Assembly: GCF_049310025.1 (NCBI RefSeq)
Contig: NZ_JBJYKD010000009.1
Location: 1-64,000 of the forward strand
DNA from: JBJYKD01 sp049310025
GTDB taxonomy: Bacteria > Bacillota > Thermosediminibacteria > Thermosediminibacterales > Tepidanaerobacteraceae
Reading direction: 5' to 3'
DNA: 64,000 nt
Every line of letters starts with the position of its first letter. The first letter of the stretch is position 1. The position numbers and the translations under genes are program-made. Below the pieces are notes generated by a model. It ran no database searches. It saw nothing but the letters and a program-made list of their open reading frames with translations, and was not told where the DNA came from. Positions 60,963-64,000 of the stretch are shown here, in pieces.

Positions 60963-61532
60963 TCATATTCCGCTCATCTTTTTAGTGATGCGGGCTGCTT
61001 TTTGGGGATCCATGTTTGCAAGGATCTGGGACGCCACGTCTTTTTTCATATTTTTCAATATCTGAATGATGAGCTCGTCATCCATGGCTGCTAAAATTTT
61101 TGCAGCACTGGAAGGCTCCATCAACTCATAATACTGGGCAATTTCTTTGATGTTTTTTAAATTCATTTCAAGCTGAGATTGTTTTGCGGTAATATCGCTT
61201 TCCCTTGATTTTAACTCTTGCTCTCTTTTGGAAAGTTCCGCTTCCTTTGCTTTTAATTCCTCTTTCTGCCTGGCAATGTTCTCCCATTCGGTTTGAATTC
61301 TTTTTTGCTCTTCTTCGAACATTTTTCGCTGCTTCTCAATTTCATTTGTTTGGGCGGATTCTTTCAACCGTCCGCCAAAAAACGGCACCCTGGAGGCTAT
61401 GCTCTTTAAAACCGGGTTTGATGTATCGGCATTTCTCAGTGTAAAAAAGGCGAAAACGCTCAGGAACAGCAAAATTATTATAATAAAGATTATCAAACCG
61501 GCAATCACATTCTTGGCGCTGAATATATCCAC
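60963..61532 (-). CDS. ylxF: YlxF/MgtE-N-domain flagellar operon protein
   Basis: Protein of 189 aa with one N-terminal membrane helix (about 9-30), a long charged coiled coil (about 60-125) and a C-terminal MgtE-N/FliG-M-like helical domain with EPSSAAKILAAMDDELIIQI and MDPQKAARITKKMS. Located between fliJ and fliK, as YlxF in Bacillus; it may act as a periplasm-facing or membrane chaperone in the export pathway (inference). GTG start overlaps the fliJ TAG by one base. Confidence 0.87.
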   Translation of the reverse strand: MDIFSAKNVIAGLIIFIIIILLFLSVFAFFTLRNADTSNPVLKSIASRVPFFGGRLKESAQTNEIEKQRKMFEEEQKRIQTEWENIARQKEELKAKEAELSKREQELKSRESDITAKQSQLEMNLKNIKEIAQYYELMEPSSAAKILAAMDDELIIQILKNMKKDVASQILANMDPQKAARITKKMSGI

Positions 61533-61987
61533 TATTCAAATTCACCCTCTTTCCGGCAGGCGTTGAGGATGGCCATTTCATCGCTTATTTTTTGCTCCTC
61601 CCTGTTTGCATCAATTAAATACAATTCAAACTTTTTCTCTTTAACCCTTTCAAGCACTTTTCTTTCCTTTCTTGATGCAATGAAGGCGAGGCGGGCGAGT
61701 TCATACAGCTTTTCGGCCTCCTGCAACTTTTCTCTCTGGCGCTTTATGCGAAAACCTAAATCAGTAAGGTATTCATGAAAAAATGTAAGATCCGCACTGT
61801 TTATGAAATCTGCCAGATGGGAATCGAGCTGTGCCCTTACCATCAAATCGGCTTCCTGCAGTTTATTTAAATCCTGTTCTTCCCTCTTTTTGAGGGCGAT
61901 GGCCTGGGACAATTTTTGTTTATTGGTCTGTTCAATCAGCTGTCTTACTTTGAGAGGAGTTTGGAGCTTAAATTTAAATTTCCTCAT
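61532..61987 (-). CDS. fliJ: Flagellar export protein FliJ
   Basis: Coiled-coil stalk of the export ATPase complex that couples FliI to FlhA. The 151 aa protein starts MRKFKFKLQTPLKVRQLIEQ and is almost entirely charged helix. ATG at 61987 is chosen as GAGGGGG lies about 9 nt upstream; it overlaps fliI by 14 nt. Confidence 0.92.
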   Translation of the reverse strand: MRKFKFKLQTPLKVRQLIEQTNKQKLSQAIALKKREEQDLNKLQEADLMVRAQLDSHLADFINSADLTFFHEYLTDLGFRIKRQREKLQEAEKLYELARLAFIASRKERKVLERVKEKKFELYLIDANREEQKISDEMAILNACRKEGEFE

Positions 61988-63323
61988 GGCCGTCTTCCCC
62001 CTCAAAAATGGCCCGCAGGAGGTTTAAAGTTTCCTCGTAACCCACCTTTTCTCCCACTTCCTGCCGCAGGAAACTCCGGATTTTTTCAATATACTTGATA
62101 GATTCATCTATACCGAGATTGTTGCCGCGCACATAGGCACCGATATTTATTAAGTCCTCCGCCTCCCGGTAAACGGAAAGGATGTTTTTAACTCTTCCTG
62201 AAAGTCTTTTATGTTCATCGCTGACAATATCGTTCATTAACCGGCTGATGCTTGCAAGCACATCTATTGCGGGGTAGTGGTTTCTGTTGGCCAGGGTTCT
62301 TGATAATACTATGTGGCCGTCGAGGATGCCTCTTACAGCATCGGATATGGGTTCGTTAAAGTCGTCTCCGTCGACCAGAACCGTATAGACGCCGGTGATG
62401 GAACCTCGGGAGGAAGTCCCGGCCCTTTCCAGCAGTTTAGGAAGTATGGCGAAAACCGACGGTGTGTAGCCCCGGGTCACCGGAGGCTCTCCCGCCGCCA
62501 GACCCACTTCCCTCTGGGCCATAGCAAACCTGGTGACCGAATCCATCATCAGCATCACGTTTAAACCTTGATCCCTAAAATATTCGGCTATGGCTGTGGC
62601 TGTAAAAGCAGCTTTGGTTCTGACAAGAGGCGGTCTATCAGAAGTCGATACGACTATAACGGACCTATGCAATCCTTCTTCTCCCAGATCCTTTTGAATG
62701 AATTCATTTAATTCCCTGCCCCGTTCTCCTACCAGTGCGATTACATTAACGTCGGCTTTTGTGTTCCGGGCGATCATCCCGAGGAGTGTGCTCTTGCCCA
62801 CTCCGCTGCCTGCAAATATACCCACCCTTTGCCCCGCTCCGCAAGTCAAAAGGGCGTCGATGGCTTTTATGCCAAAGGGGAGCGGAGTTCTGATAGGTTT
62901 TCTCTCAAGAGGATTGGGCGGGGCATTTACCACCGGGTATTGGTCTTCGGCTTTAATCGGCCCCCTGCCATCTATGGGATAACCCAGGCCGTCCAGCACC
63001 CTGCCTAAAAGATCTCTGCTTACCGGGACCGTCAATTTTTTACCGCTGGCTTCCACCTCGCATCCCGGACCCACATTGTCTATTTCGCCAAGAGGCATTA
63101 AAATCACGTTTTTTTCTCTAAAACCCACTACTTCAGCCAGGATTTTTCTGTCTTTCTTTTCGGTTTTTATGGTGCAGATTTCACCAAGTTCCACGGGTGG
63201 GCCCTGAGATTCAATGGTAAGGCCTACAATCTTGGAAATCCTGCCTTTCGGCCTGATTGTCATGGTATTTTCAATTATTGAATAAACATAATCAAAAATG
63301 GAATTATCCATTATCGATGACAT
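61974..63323 (-). CDS. fliI: Flagellum-specific ATP synthase FliI
   Basis: Export ATPase related to the F1 beta subunit, 449 aa. Walker A GSGVGKST at about 172-179, the Walker B region LNVMLMMDSVTRFAMAQREV, and the family segment GEPPVTRGYTPSVFA. Overlaps fliH by 20 nt and fliJ by 14 nt, so all three export-ATPase genes are coupled. Confidence 0.97.
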   Translation of the reverse strand: MSSIMDNSIFDYVYSIIENTMTIRPKGRISKIVGLTIESQGPPVELGEICTIKTEKKDRKILAEVVGFREKNVILMPLGEIDNVGPGCEVEASGKKLTVPVSRDLLGRVLDGLGYPIDGRGPIKAEDQYPVVNAPPNPLERKPIRTPLPFGIKAIDALLTCGAGQRVGIFAGSGVGKSTLLGMIARNTKADVNVIALVGERGRELNEFIQKDLGEEGLHRSVIVVSTSDRPPLVRTKAAFTATAIAEYFRDQGLNVMLMMDSVTRFAMAQREVGLAAGEPPVTRGYTPSVFAILPKLLERAGTSSRGSITGVYTVLVDGDDFNEPISDAVRGILDGHIVLSRTLANRNHYPAIDVLASISRLMNDIVSDEHKRLSGRVKNILSVYREAEDLINIGAYVRGNNLGIDESIKYIEKIRSFLRQEVGEKVGYEETLNLLRAIFEGEDGHEEI

Positions 63324-64000
63324 CCATTTCCTTCAGTACCTGTCGTATGTTTTCGACCTGAGCATGTATTCCCGCATCTATCTCAAAGTAATCGCTCTCT
63401 ATTATGCAATCACCGGGTGTAAGCGTCGGATCCCTAATCAGATTTATTTTCTTAACGCCGGGTTTTAAACGGTACAAATCTTTCTTTAACATACTTATCC
63501 TTTCAAAATCGCTGTCGCAAAGTCTGATTACTATGTCACGCTCTTCTCCGGCTTTCTGCAGCCCTTGTTTTACAAGACCCACAAGACTATCTAAATCGGT
63601 TTCCACCTTTTGGCCGATTACTTTTTCGGCCACAAAAAGGGCTAATTTTACAGCCTCTCTTTCCAGGTAATTCCTAAATTCCCGATTCTGCTCTGTGAGT
63701 TCTTGTCTCAATTTGTTGAACTGGGATAATTTGTCCGCCCACAACGCCTCATTCTCTTTTCGAGACAACTCCAGGCCCTTGCGGTACCCTTCCTCATATC
63801 CTCTCTCGTAGGCCTCTTTTTCAATCCTTTCCTTATCCGCCAGGGCATTGCTTATAACCCTTTCGGCTTCCTTTTTTGCTTCAGCAACAATCTCCTGAGC
63901 ACGCTGTACGGCACCTTCCATGAGCTGCGCCTCATACTCCCGAAATTTGCCGTGGATCCACTGCAGTCTGTCTAAAGCGGGTGGGGGGTTTTCGCCCGCC
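63304..64000 (-). CDS. fliH: Flagellar assembly protein FliH (5' end outside window)
   Basis: Regulator of the FliI ATPase. The visible part is a long Glu/Lys-rich coiled coil (VQRAQEIVAEAKKEAERV) followed by the FliH/V-ATPase-E-like C-terminal domain. An internal ATG at 63921 gives 205 aa, but the frame stays open without any stop to the right edge, adding residues such as LQWIHGKFREYEAQ. The true start therefore lies beyond 64000. FliG and FliF are expected further upstream. Confidence 0.9.
   Translation of the reverse strand, partial: AGENPPPALDRLQWIHGKFREYEAQLMEGAVQRAQEIVAEAKKEAERVISNALADKERIEKEAYERGYEEGYRKGLELSRKENEALWADKLSQFNKLRQELTEQNREFRNYLEREAVKLALFVAEKVIGQKVETDLDSLVGLVKQGLQKAGEERDIVIRLCDSDFERISMLKKDLYRLKPGVKKINLIRDPTLTPGDCIIESDYFEIDAGIHAQVENIRQVLKEMDVIDNG

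Noticed and set aside
1..64000. tRNA genes, insertion sequences, CRISPR repeats, prophage
   Set aside because: Nothing resembling tRNA cloverleaves, transposases, integrases or regularly spaced repeats was seen in the gaps or reading frames.

Overview
The window is a densely packed chromosome segment from a motile, endospore-forming, low-GC Gram-positive bacterium. It most likely belongs to the Clostridia, in the Thermoanaerobacterales/Thermosediminibacterales area (inference). The evidence is PolC, RNase J, a T-box leader, sporulation-linked genes (spoIIIE-type translocase, ymxH, ylxY, tepA/ylzJ, ytvI) and a clostridial-style fla/che operon. All 70 genes I can support lie on the minus strand, so transcription runs from high to low coordinates. 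No gap between genes exceeds 300 bases. I see no tRNA, rRNA, insertion sequence, prophage or CRISPR array.

Layout in transcription order. (1) 64000 to 38247 is one long flagellar/chemotaxis operon: fliH (5' end outside the window), fliI, fliJ, ylxF, fliK, flgD, a TIGR02530-type gene, flgE, flbD, motA, motB, fliL, fliM, fliY, cheY, fliO, fliP, fliQ, fliR, flhB, flhA, flhF, flhG, a PilZ gene, cheA, cheW, cheC, cheD, sigD, a FapA/DUF342 gene and a small hypothetical. It closes with a strong terminator. (2) 38206 to 34961 is the Fe-S/thiouridine operon iscR-iscS-iscU-mnmA, with a near-consensus promoter, an Rrf2-type operator and a terminator. (3) A small zinc-ribbon gene and an AI-2E-family permease follow. 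(4) rpsB-tsf has its own promoter and a strongly folded leader. (5) pyrH, frr, a small PASTA-like gene, uppS, cdsA, a ytvI-like gene, rseP and ispG form the growth, lipid and isoprenoid cluster. (6) proS is an archaeal-type prolyl-tRNA synthetase under a bacterial T-box. (7) A family-2 glycosyltransferase, an MgtC-like gene and polC follow. (8) rimP-nusA-ylxR-ylxQ-infB-rbfA-nrnA-truB-ribF is the transcription/translation operon. (9) rpsO and pnp come next, then ylxY. (10) alr-dut-ymxH-rnj and tepA-ylzJ-spoIIIE finish the window. A good promoter right after spoIIIE reads out of the left edge.

Functionally, most of the window is conserved core machinery. I did not find a clearly undescribed multi-gene system. 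The points most worth a second look are: the nested-stem leader in front of rpsB; the PASTA-like small gene between frr and uppS, whose best start codon is ATT; ytvI in the position usually held by dxr; an alanine racemase with an insertion and altered active-site residues; a YlxY deacetylase that lacks its usual catalytic Asp; RNA hairpins around flgE; and an unknown transcript leaving the left edge. Starts were re-chosen by Shine-Dalgarno position where needed; at least nine genes appear to use TTG.
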